From: Gamarada debralockiae | Lineage: Eukaryota; Ascomycota; Leotiomycetes; Helotiales; Hyphodiscaceae | Reading direction: 5' to 3' | DNA: 60,053 nucleotides | NCBI GenBank assembly: GCA_002803225.1 | Contig: NXFV01001040.1 | Coordinates: 1 to 60,053, forward strand | Shown: positions 45,640-55,100 of the stretch, piece by piece | How positions within the stretch are numbered: position 1 is the stretch's first letter | Layout: each line of letters opens with the position of its first letter | The notes under the pieces: model-generated | Databases searched by the model: none | What the model was told of the DNA's origin: nothing | What the model saw: the letters and a program-made list of their open reading frames with translations, nothing else | Made by a program: the position numbers and the translations under genes

Positions 45640-46598
45640 CAAATCCTGGACCCCGCCAGAGGACGCCTCTGCCCGACCTGTCCTCATCATCGGTGCTGGA
45701 GTCCTAGGCCGACGACTAGCAGTCCTGTGGGAGAGTGCAGGCAGGTCAGTGGTAGTCCACGATGTTGATCCTGCCGCGTTGAAATCCGCCACGACCATCG
45801 TCGCAGACAAGCTATTAGCGTACTGTGCAGAGAGGGGCATTAGCACCCACCCGGGCCACGTCCGCTTCGTCATAGAGCTCTCCGAATCCGTGAAAGAGCC
45901 TGAGTCGCCATGGATGGTGATCGAATGTCTTCCAGAATTTCTGGCCTTGAAAACTGAAATCCTCGGCGAGATCGAGAAATTGGTCCCCAAAGATACAATA
46001 TTGGCGACGAACTCGGCGGGTTTTACGAGTGCTGAGTTGTTGAATAATATTACTTCGGAGGGAGACAGAGGGTGTTGAATACGTTGTATTACATCCCACC
46101 TAGGAACAAATCTGTGGAACTGATGTCCTGTGGCCAGACCTCACCGCTCCTATATGACTTCTTGGTTGAGCAGATGAGAGACCTCGGTCTTCAACCCATG
46201 CTTGTAGGTGCCTCCTCTACAAGCCTAATCTTTCCCTCGTTTCTGGGGCGCTATGAAAACCGAAGCCCTAAAAATGCTCTCCCAAGGCGTCACGAAACCC
46301 GCCGAAGTCGACACCATCTTCAAAGGTTTCTTCGGTGTAGAGAAAGGTGTGTGAGAAGATGGATGAGGTAGGAGTGAATCGGATTTTGGCGGGGGAGAAA
46401 CATGCGTTGGAGTTGCTCAGGACGAGGGAGGTGGGTGATGGATGGCATATTAAGTGGTTGGAGGAGGAATATGTTGAGAAGGGGAAGTTGGGAGAAAAGA
46501 GTGGCGAGGGTCTGATTTTCAAGGAGGTGGCGAAGAGGGATGCCGGAGCTGCGGGGGAGGTTTGGCAGGAGCATGCTGTTGATGTTAGTAGGTTATAG
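45640..46598 (+). pseudogene. 3-hydroxyacyl-CoA dehydrogenase family gene, three frameshifts
   Basis: Family reduces/oxidises 3-hydroxyacyl-CoA or related hydroxy acids (beta-oxidation, L-gulonate/lambda-crystallin type). Plus strand reads RPVLIIGAGVLGRRLAVLWE (GxGxxG NAD fold, 45680-45739), HDVDPAALKSA, ECLPEFLALKTEILGEIEKL and ILATNSAGFTSAELL to TGA at 46076. A one-base shift at about 46070 leads to TLYYIPPRNKSVELM. A second at about 46240 leads to GAMKTEALKMLSQGVTKPAE (3HCDH C-terminal helical domain). A third at about 46350 leads to CEKMDEVGVNRILAGEKHAL and GKLGEKSGEGL, ending at 46598. No ATG in frame at the start, so exon 1 is lost or spliced. All family landmarks are in order, so inactivation looks recent. 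Confidence 0.8.
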
Positions 46599-46639
46599 AT
46601 TGTGAGTATAGGCTAGGAAGGAGTGGCGTTCCGGGGACA

Positions 46640-47310
46640 TGAAGGAAGAGCAGGCGCGAGAATCTTAAGTTAATCCTAGACCCTCTTTAACTTACTTATA
46701 TTTAGTATATTAGATATTTGGCACCGAAATTTATCCTTAGTTAATACTATATATTAGTAATATAGCAAAGCCTAACGTTCTTATATAGTTATACCCTTTT
46801 TTATATCGCTAATTTATCTACCGATTTGACTATTACACTAAACTTATTCTAATTACGCTTATCGAATATAATCGCCGATTTTATTAAAATCGTAAAAATC
46901 GGGCCGCTACCTTATATAGAGGCTTAGACGACTATAAGCTAATAATAACATACTTGTATTAGATAATTAGCAAGCCTCAGGTAAACTTTAAGAAGTATTA
47001 ATAGAAGCGGTTAAAGGTCTAAGGGTCGCTTGTTATTATAGATTTGGAAAGTAGGGTCTTAGTAATAGCCTCCCTTAATAACCTTTAACATAAATTAGCC
47101 TTGTACTAGGCGATATATATTAGCAAAATTGAACTTATAACCCTAAGCGATGCGCTAGCATATTGAAGTAGAGCTAATTAAACCGAAGATCCTCTCCTTA
47201 AGAATTAGTTATTGAATCTACTTGTCTACTCCTTGCGCCCTTGCAAGCCTTGCAAGATATCTGAGCTGGTAGTCTAATCTCAGTCAAGCCGGCAGCAGGT
47301 ATGAATAGCG
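46640..47310. other. AT-rich RIP relic
   Basis: About 650 bp, highly A+T, no ORF, sharply bounded by normal DNA at both ends. Unidentified transposon remnant separating the dead dehydrogenase from the phospholipase gene. Confidence 0.5.
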
Positions 47311-47317
47311 TAACTGG

Positions 47318-48751
47318 CTAATCTCTTGTTGGTGAGCGAGTGATTCGTGGGTTTGACTTGAAGAAGTGGATTGCGTCCTGGCGGGTTTGGATGTTGCTCA
47401 TGGTTGCGGCGGGATCCTTGCCCTGCTGCACCGCGTGGGCGTAGATGAGGCTCTTTTGGATAGAATTTGGTTCCTTGAAGGTATCGGTGGGCTTCACCTC
47501 TGCTGCGGGTGGCGGGATGGTGGGCAGGTCTGTACGCGCCTGCTGGAGGGTGAACACATGCTCGAAAGTGGGTGCGGCGGCGATTCTTGCACTGGTAAGC
47601 ATCTTGTCCTCGGGGATGGGCAGCCAGTCACGCAGTGTTGCGAGCAGAGACGTGTGATCGTAGGGCGTCGCGGTGGGTGAGCGGAAGATGGTCCCAGCCT
47701 GTATCCACGGCGAGATGAGGACAGTCGGAACACGGACGCCGAAGCGGTCGAAGGTGAAGCCTTCCTTCCCTGGATTGCTTTTGGCGTCAGGGCAAGCCGC
47801 GCCGAAAGGTGGATGCACGTGGTCATAGGTACCTCCGTGCTCGTCGTAGGTGATCATGAGCAGGGTTTCGAGCCAGGCGGGCGATTGACTTACGGCCTGC
47901 CAGATGTCGAAGAGGAATTGCTCGCCGGCGACGACATCGTGCGGAGGGTGCTCGTCGTTGGGATCGACGAGGAAGCTGGGCTCGAGGAAGGTGTATTGCG
48001 CGAGGTTGCCGCTAGCACAGTCCTGTTTGAAAGTGTCGAAGTGGTGAAAGTGGTCGCCGTATGTCCAGAGATTGGGAAACATGAGCCGGGTAAGCGGAGG
48101 GACGATGCCGGCATCACTGTAAACACGCCAGTCTGCGCCCAGGTCTTCAAGCACGTTGAATATGTTGCGAACATTCCAGTCAAAAGGGTTGGGGATGTCT
48201 CCGTTGTTGACGTTACCGTTCGAAGTTCCGGCGTGGACGAAGGAGCGGTTGGGCCAGGTCTGGCTCGGAACAGAACAGAAATAGCGGTCGGAGACGGCGA
48301 AATTAGCGGCGAGAGCGGAGATGACGGGGAGCTGGGCGGTACTGAAGGGCTCCATGATTTCGACGGGGCCATTGCGGCCCGTGACGTGGGCATAGTTGAT
48401 GACGAATCCCAGGTTTGGCCAAGTCGGATTGGGGCTGGGAGCTTCGGGTCCGAAGAGCTGGTAGGTGACGTTGGAGAACGTCTCTTCCGGATCGGGATTG
48501 GGATCAGTGGTTGAGGCCGCTTGGTTGAAGACCTGGACGGTCTTGGCGGACTGACCCTTGAAATATAGCGGGTTGACTGGATTGAAGTAGGACGACTTGA
48601 GACCGTCGTATTCTTTGGCGCTGGAGGGCGGCAGGAATTGGCTGGGTTGCGGCGTCGTTCCTGGTTTGTAGAGCCAGCCACATATATTATCGAAAGAGCG
48701 GTTTTCAAGCATAACAACGATAACGTGCTTGATCTGCGGGAGTATGGCCAT
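47318..48751 (-). CDS. Bacterial-type phospholipase C / phosphoesterase (PF04185 family)
   Basis: Family includes non-haemolytic phospholipase C and AcpA-type acid phosphatases, which hydrolyse phosphodiester or phosphomonoester bonds with divalent metals. Single exon, 477 residues, ATG at 48751 (MAILPQIKHVIVVMLENRSF). Motifs: ENRSFD at residues 16-21, which binds the catalytic metal; TGRNGPVEIM; CSVPSQTWPNRSFVHAGTSN, with the catalytic region; ITYDEHGGTYDHVHPP (about residue 300), with metal Asp/His; and DHTSLLATLRDWL. No signal peptide, although many relatives are secreted. More GC-rich than its surroundings, no intron in 1.4 kb, and flanked by AT-rich transposon relics on both sides, all compatible with horizontal acquisition from a bacterium. 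Fungal homologues do exist, so transfer is an inference. Frame is intact. Confidence 0.88.
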   Translation of the reverse strand: MAILPQIKHVIVVMLENRSFDNICGWLYKPGTTPQPSQFLPPSSAKEYDGLKSSYFNPVNPLYFKGQSAKTVQVFNQAASTTDPNPDPEETFSNVTYQLFGPEAPSPNPTWPNLGFVINYAHVTGRNGPVEIMEPFSTAQLPVISALAANFAVSDRYFCSVPSQTWPNRSFVHAGTSNGNVNNGDIPNPFDWNVRNIFNVLEDLGADWRVYSDAGIVPPLTRLMFPNLWTYGDHFHHFDTFKQDCASGNLAQYTFLEPSFLVDPNDEHPPHDVVAGEQFLFDIWQAVSQSPAWLETLLMITYDEHGGTYDHVHPPFGAACPDAKSNPGKEGFTFDRFGVRVPTVLISPWIQAGTIFRSPTATPYDHTSLLATLRDWLPIPEDKMLTSARIAAAPTFEHVFTLQQARTDLPTIPPPAAEVKPTDTFKEPNSIQKSLIYAHAVQQGKDPAATMSNIQTRQDAIHFFKSNPRITRSPTRD

Positions 48752-49402
48752 GACGAAATCCTTTGTTAAATGCGCGTAGTGGAATGAGGGGGGAAGTATA
48801 TGGCGGGGCTTTTGGCGTGCCGACTGCGAGCGCTAAGATATTCTCACTAGTCCGTACAGCTTATGGCGGGTCATATGGGAGTTTTTCCAAAAAAAACCGC
48901 TCACCGCCTTTGTAAAACTAGTACAGACTTCGCTTTTCTCACACCCTATCTCATGCCTAAGTTATAGTAAATACTATACCCCCCTGGTCTACCTCATAAA
49001 CCCCACATATTTTGCCACAGTATTACTCCTTTTTATCACCCTGTATATCGGCCCACCACGTGATCTATTCTTTGCACATCTACTCTAGACATCTCTCTTT
49101 CTCTCTTTACCTTTATATCTACATCAATTTAATTAATTTAATGGATTTGAATCATTACAAGCGTCACAAGAGCTTTGTAAGACTCTCCCAGAGTCTCAAA
49201 TCCTTATAGAGTTAAAGGCAGAGTTAGACTCGAGCCTAAACCAGAATTATAGCTTGAAGAGCCTTATACGCCACGCTGTGAGAACCACATCAAGAGACAC
49301 GTGTATCACAATCATGGCTACACTACTTTTTGGGATCCTATAGAAGAGGATTAGAGAGGCTGTAGACATTAGTTTTAATTAATATATACTAATCATCACA
49401 GA
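48752..49402. other. Intergenic / repeat border
   Basis: Composition turns AT-rich from about 48950. A 65-codon frame (49012-49209) and downstream TAA/TAG-rich sequence (49200-49400) may be transposon relics. Nothing recognised. Confidence 0.35.
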
Positions 49403-49500
49403 TGTAACAAGACCCTAGCTCCCGAAGGTTTATGGGTGAGTTCACATGGGCGATTTCATATGAGATCAGGTGATTTCATTGGAACTGCCACAATTACTTG
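49403..49500 (+). repeat. Repeat starting TGTAACAAGACCCTAG (LTR-like start)
   Basis: TGTAACAAGACCCTAGCTCC, then CGAAGG, and GGGCGATTTCA-type words, also present at 59983-60053 (TGTAACAAAAGCCTAGCTCC, then TGAAGG). The TG start and repetition suggest the head of an LTR or solo LTR. The inner motif GGCGATTTCA/GGTGATTTCA recurs two or three times within each copy. Confidence 0.5.
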
Positions 49501-49555
49501 AGCCAGGCTTAATATTATACACAGCCAGCTGCACAGTCAGTACAGTCAGCGATTA

Positions 49556-50160
49556 ACCGAATTCCCTCCCCGGCTAAAATCCCGCCTTTTTACACCAAAA
49601 GTCCTTTATTTAAGTTAATTATATTAAGACATCTACTTATAGTAATTATATACTCTTTTAAATAATTAATTAAAAGTAATCAAGATTTACTATTTTAATC
49701 AAAAAAAATATATAAAAAGTTATATAGTTCTTTTAATATATAAGATTTAAATTTTTTGACCCATTTTTTCGAAGAATTTTGTATGTAAAACTCGTATTAA
49801 ATTTTTAACTTATTAAATAAAGCTAACGAAAAAATTCCTAAGAGTACGTTTACTATTATTTTATATCGTACTTTCAAAAAAGTTAGTACTTTATTTTTAA
49901 ATATTTATTTGTAGCTTTTATGAAATACAATATTTAGGTGTAAAAAGATAATAAATTTTTAATTAATTACTACTATATCCTTTTAATAATAAAATAAAAA
50001 TTTAAAGTATATCTTAAAATATATATTTATAAGATTCTAAATCTATAGGAATTAGATTAATAGAAGTATTGTAGAGTGAGATATAAAAGTTGTTTTCTTG
50101 TTGATTTTAGTGTAAAAAGGCGGGATTTCGCCGGGGTAGGATTTTAAGCGGGAAATCGGT
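49556..50160. mobile_element. 605-bp non-autonomous TIR element (MITE) flanked by TA
   Basis: Left end ACCGAATTCCC and, about 25 bp in, CCCGGC(T)AAAATCCCGCC plus TTTTTACAC; the right end is its reverse complement (GTGTAAAAAGGCGGGATTT, CGCCGGGG, GGGAAATCGGT). The arms pair over about 50 bp; the right arm has a small insertion (TTAAAATCCTA). TA precedes (49554-49555) and follows (50161-50162), matching Tc1/mariner/pogo-type TA target duplication. The interior is about 80% A+T with no ORF, so RIP-affected or an AT-rich MITE. Confidence 0.8.
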
Positions 50161-50495
50161 TAGTCAGCAGTTAGACTCACAAGTGTACAATCTACAGAAC
50201 CTCTTTCCAGCCACTACGAATACAACCACTATTATCTCTCTTCCCCTCTTACTCTTCTCTGATATAAAAATGTTATTTGCGTCAGTGAATCTTCTTTGTA
50301 CATTCATCTTAGCCTCTTGGAGCTTCGCAAGAGAATCCTTCACAGAGTCTACCGCCTTGTTCCCGACGCAACGACTCTGACTCTGCCATGCTCAACATCT
50401 GGTAATGAGGTGTTAGAAATGTTGGAGTCGATGGCTCGAAGTGCTCGGGATAGGCACCAGATTCCCAATCTCCCCGAAGGTCAACCTCCCTCCCA
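50161..50495. other. Flank of the MITE
   Basis: A 36-codon ORF from ATG 50270 (MLFASVNLLCTFILASWSFA) looks like a signal peptide but stops after FPTQRL. No convincing gene; it may be a truncated secreted-protein start. Confidence 0.3.
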
Positions 50496-50759
50496 ATGGA
50501 CTCTGCTAGAACAACCTCCTCAGAACCACACAATCCTCCGAATCAGGTCCGTCCTGCCGAACCTCCGATCCAATGTTTTATGCCAAACTGTCTCGGCTCA
50601 CTGGAACCTTCAGACACATATCGCTGCAAAAGCACCTCTACAACAACCGTAGACTCGGTCGAGACCACTCTGTTTGCATGTCCATGCTGTTCAGTCTTCG
50701 CTCATCTCTATTACGACGCCGAGATATGTGATGGGGAAGAAATATTTAGTCTAAGATAA
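50496..50759 (+). CDS. Small Cys-rich hypothetical protein
   Basis: 87 codons from ATG 50496 (MDSARTTSSEPHNPPNQV). The C-terminal half has a cysteine pattern C-x4-C (IQCFMPNCLGS), C (YRCKST) and C-x-C-C (FACPCCSVF), suggesting a small zinc- or disulfide-bonded fold. It stops at 50757-50759 directly at the edge of the RIP-eroded block, so it may be the surviving 5' portion of a longer gene. No family recognised, and the neighbouring frames also look part-coding. Confidence 0.35.
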   Translation: MDSARTTSSEPHNPPNQVRPAEPPIQCFMPNCLGSLEPSDTYRCKSTSTTTVDSVETTLFACPCCSVFAHLYYDAEICDGEEIFSLR

Positions 50760-50760
50760 A

Positions 50761-51809
50761 TACTTAAGAAGATTACTTTAGCTTATCTAATAATGTCCTT
50801 TTATAGGTATTTAAATCTTTTAGAATATTATTAATAGTACTAACTTTTAAGCTTAGTATAATAGAGTTCCGGCTCTCCTTATACTAGTTAATAACTTTAT
50901 TAGATTAGTAGACTCTAATAGTAGTATTATAGAAATTAATATATACTAAAGTCTTTCTATTATTTAAATCTATATTATATTTCTTAATAATCTTAGAGTA
51001 GATCTAATCTAGTAATATAAAAAGAAAGAGATTAGCTTATTCTATTTTATTAAAAAGCTTTCTTTTCTTAAGACTAGTAAAGACTTTATAAAAGAGCTTA
51101 ATAAAGTCCTTTAGTTTAATTTACTTATACTATATTAATAAAACTAAGATATCTAGAAAAGGGCAGGTATACTTAATATAGTTATTATTATAGTTATAGT
51201 ACTTCCTTTTTAATACTATAAAGAAGATCTCCTCTTTAAATAGCTTATTAGTATATTCTAGTATAGCTTTAATATTACTATAAAGAGCGATATTAATATA
51301 GTAAAAAATATACTTATATTAGTCCTTTCTAGTATAGTTCTAATCTTAGAAGAAGACAAAAATATTATTAACTTAATATATTATTCTTTAGCTATTAAAG
51401 ATAAGACTAGTTAAGGTAGAAGTAGAAATAATTATATATAGTATAGTAATTCTATTTATATTAACTAGATCTATTAAGTTATTAGAAAGTACTTTAAGTA
51501 ATAATTTACTTAATATAGAAGAATTTATTTACTATTATTCTTATAGGCTTTATTAATTTCCTAATTATTATTATTATTTTTTATCTTCTAAAGTATAGTC
51601 TAATAGTAGTATATTAGCTAAAGGCTTTTTAAGGGCTAGTAGTATTAATATTATCTTTCCTTAATTATAATTAATTAACTTCCTCTTTAATAAAGAAGCT
51701 TTATTATATATTCCTTAATTATAAAAATAAAAGAAAATAACCTATTATTCTTTTTATCCTTAATCCTATTATTATTATCCTTATTATTTATATTATTATT
51801 AGAGTTCTT
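50761..51809. other. AT-rich RIP-degraded repeat DNA
   Basis: Over 75% A+T, no ORF. On the minus strand around 51170-51240 a frame reads like a retroelement Gag zinc-knuckle with Cys-to-Tyr changes, weakly suggesting a Copia-type remnant in inverse orientation. The Ty3 element at 51815 is inserted into it. Confidence 0.4.
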
Positions 51810-51814
51810 ATTAT

Positions 51815-52102
51815 TGTAACGGCCCTAACGCTCCTGATATTAAGCCCTGGCTCAACATATAGGTGTTGGCCCTGAGGGAATCATGCCTGAGGTCTAAGGC
51901 TCTATGGATCACGTGATAAGTGGGTCTTACAATTATAAGAACCTCGCTTAGATCACGTGTGGCACGATAGGCTTAGCTATATCTTCTCTTTCTCTAATCT
52001 CCTACCTTCTCTTCTTTCTTCTTTAGTTTAGAATCCTTGTCTATACGATACAATAGTAGAGAATCGAAGCTATTTGCCTAAGGTTCTCTTGCCTTTGTGA
52101 TA
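51815..52102 (+). repeat. 5' LTR of the Ty3/gypsy element (288 bp)
   Basis: Starts TGTAACGGCCC; the terminal CA is mutated to TA (GTGATA). Contains two CACGTG/CACGTGA motifs, a TCTTCTCTTTCTCT pyrimidine stretch and GTCTTACAATTATAAGAACC. About two dozen differences from the 3' LTR by my count, all transitions. Confidence 0.93.
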
Positions 52103-52149
52103 TAATTCTAAACTCTCCTATTTTGCCTAGGAAGGCTTTATATAATATC

Positions 52150-55100
52150 CTACTATATATAAATTATCGAATTCCTAATACTTAGAAGAACTAGTAGCTA
52201 GTTAATAACCGCTAACCTTTAGAAGAATACCTTAGAACAAAAACTATTAGCGGATATTAATAAAACTCCTAAAACTTCACCTATACCTAATTTTGCTTAC
52301 AGATATTATTAGACTTATTTCTAAGACTATTATACTACCTAAGAAAGCTATCTCTCTTATAAGGAACACTAGTAGTACTAGCCAGGGAACTGGCACGGCT
52401 ACGGCGAAGAGCGGCAAATAACCTGCTATTAACCTAGCCGTTGTTCTAGGGAGCTTAGCTAGCTCCTAATACTTAGTGGAAATCGATCTTCTAAGATAAT
52501 AACTAGCTATCTAGATAGTAGCTATTTCCTCTATAGAAGAGGAACTCACCTAGCTCCGTATAGCTGAAGAGCGACGCTCTACTACTATCCCTATCGATAG
52601 GCCCGGTCCTAGTACTCAGGCTTATCGTAATACTAGAGGAGTAGTACTCCCGTCTAACTACTCCTCTAGTAGTAAACTCCTATCTCAGAACTCTTCTCGA
52701 GTTAGCTCTACCATGCGACTAGGTCTCCTACGACAGCACCGCTCGATACCGCGTAACTAATGCCGCTCGTACTCCCCCTAGATCCCTTATAGTCTTATCC
52801 CCTCTAATAGGAGACGCTTTATATAAGAAGGTACCTTCTTTACTAAGTATTCTAATACCCTAAAATAATCGGCGAAAATCGATAACCCCCTTCCCCTTAA
52901 CGATAGAGTTAGCTCTAGCTATATTATATAGTATCTTTTGATACGTACTAAACTAGCGGATAATACTAATTACTTCCTATCTATCCAAAGCTAAATAACC
53001 TATATCTATAGCCAAACTACAGATAAGGCTCAGTCTATACTTAAGCTATACTTCGACCCTATTAATCCCCTAATACTCTTATCCATAGATAATATATTTA
53101 ATATCTTATCTACTAGCTACTTGAACCTCTAGTGATCGGCAATTACCTAGGACGAGTACTATAACCTCTAGTAAGGACGAGTTAAGAAGTTCTCCGACTT
53201 TATTATTAAATTCTAGTAACTTGCCGGATTAGGTAAAGTACCCTAGACTAACTAGTACAAGGATCTCTACTAGAAGCTTAATATTTAATACTAATCTATA
53301 CTAATTCCTACTCTTCCGATGTACTTAATATACAAATCCCTTATTATATAATACTAATACTTAGAGATGAAACTAGGACCCTTAAACTACCGTTAAGATT
53401 AGGACCGAAAGGAACGTAAGGCTAAGTATATAGCCTAGACCCTAAAAGCTATACCTAACTCCAATCGATACTATAATCGTACTACCTAGGCCGTTCTGCC
53501 TACCTCTAATACGCTTGTCCTAGCTCGCCCCCCTAGTACTACCCCTGCTATTAATACTAGTTAGTAACCTCCTATAGCTCGAGATAATACCTTAGCTCCC
53601 GATGTTCCCTCTAGTATAAAGTACTATAACTATAACTAGTACGGGTATATAAGTAAAGACTATACCTAGCCTTGTAAAAGTAGTTAGATCTATAAAATAC
53701 TAGAAAAAGAGTTCTTTGACGAGGAGACTAAAGATATAGACAAGACCTTATCTAAGTCAGGAAACGAGGAATCCTAGGGAAAGTCTCTACCCTAGGAATA
53801 TATACACTAGATATTAATAAGATAGATTTATTAAACTTAATAAGAGACAAGCCTCTTATAATTCTATATACTTTAGTTAAGAATAGAATAGGAATCAATC
53901 TTAATATTTTAGTAGATATAGGAGTAAATAGTTTTATATTTATTAATACTATACTTATAGCTTAGATATATACTAATCTAAACCTTTAAACCTCTCTTCT
54001 TCCCTAGGAGATTAAGGTTAAAGGGTATAATAGGAAAGTTACTTAGTATATTCGATTATATCTTACTCTTAACCTAATAATTAATAGGTAATACTAATTT
54101 AATATTCTCTTTATTATTCTAGACCTTAGAATATATAAAGTTATCCTTAGAAGGAAGTAGTTCGAGTACTTCTATATAAACGTAGACGTCTCTCGCTAAA
54201 TACTAATCTAGCTACCTAAGAATATATCTATACCTTTATTTATAAGGCTAATATATATCCTACGACTAGATCTAGTCCTTAAGGAAATAAGCCCAGAGAT
54301 AAAAAGGGATGTTGAGCAATAGAATCGAGATTTTTAGCTAAAGGATAAAAGATAATAGGACAGCCAGAAATCTATCTTCAAATGACTAGCAAAGGAGATT
54401 AATACTCTTTCTCTTATACTAGCGAAAGCAAGCTTTAGTCATAAGTATATAATGAAATATCCTATTAATCCTATACTAAATATTAAGTCTAGGCCAATAA
54501 ATGTGCCTAATAATACTATACTAATATATTCTAATAATCTCTTAACCTATAGTACTTACTAAGGGTTACCTCTATAGCTACTAGTATACCCGTTAAAGGA
54601 ACTAGCTCCTGATAAACCTTACGATTTACTATTAAGTAGAAGGAAGGACTAAGTTAACTAGACTTGTAAAAGGTACGCTATATAGGACTAGTAAGATAAT
54701 CTAGGATTAATGAATAAGATACTTACTAACTAATTTACTTCTACCTTCTAGCCTTAATAAAGGAAGTCAGATTTCGCCCGTATACTAACTAATAAGACTC
54801 TAATAGTTAATATTAGGTTAATCTCAGCCGCTAGCTTCTACTAGAGCTATATATATCCTAACTATACTCTCTCTTCTATAACCCTTAGTAAACTTAATAA
54901 GGAAATCGAGCGGAGAAAGGTCTCCTTCGATTTACTAGACCCTAGAGGCCTAGCGGAGGAAGAAACTAAAGAGGAGATATTATAGCTAATAGTCTCTATA
55001 GAATACTATAACTTAATAGAAGTCTTCTCTAAGAGAGTCTCTAATATACTAGTGTCTTATTGCCTGATAGACTATAAAATAAAGCTAGAGGAAAAATATT

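Noticed and set aside
47813..48717. Long plus (233 codons) and minus (275 codons) ORFs overlapping the phospholipase gene
   Set aside because: Both are out-of-frame shadows of a GC-rich coding region with clear family motifs in the main minus frame.
50270..50380. Short secreted effector-like peptide
   Set aside because: The 36-residue frame has a signal-like start but no mature domain; it is probably a truncated or chance ORF.
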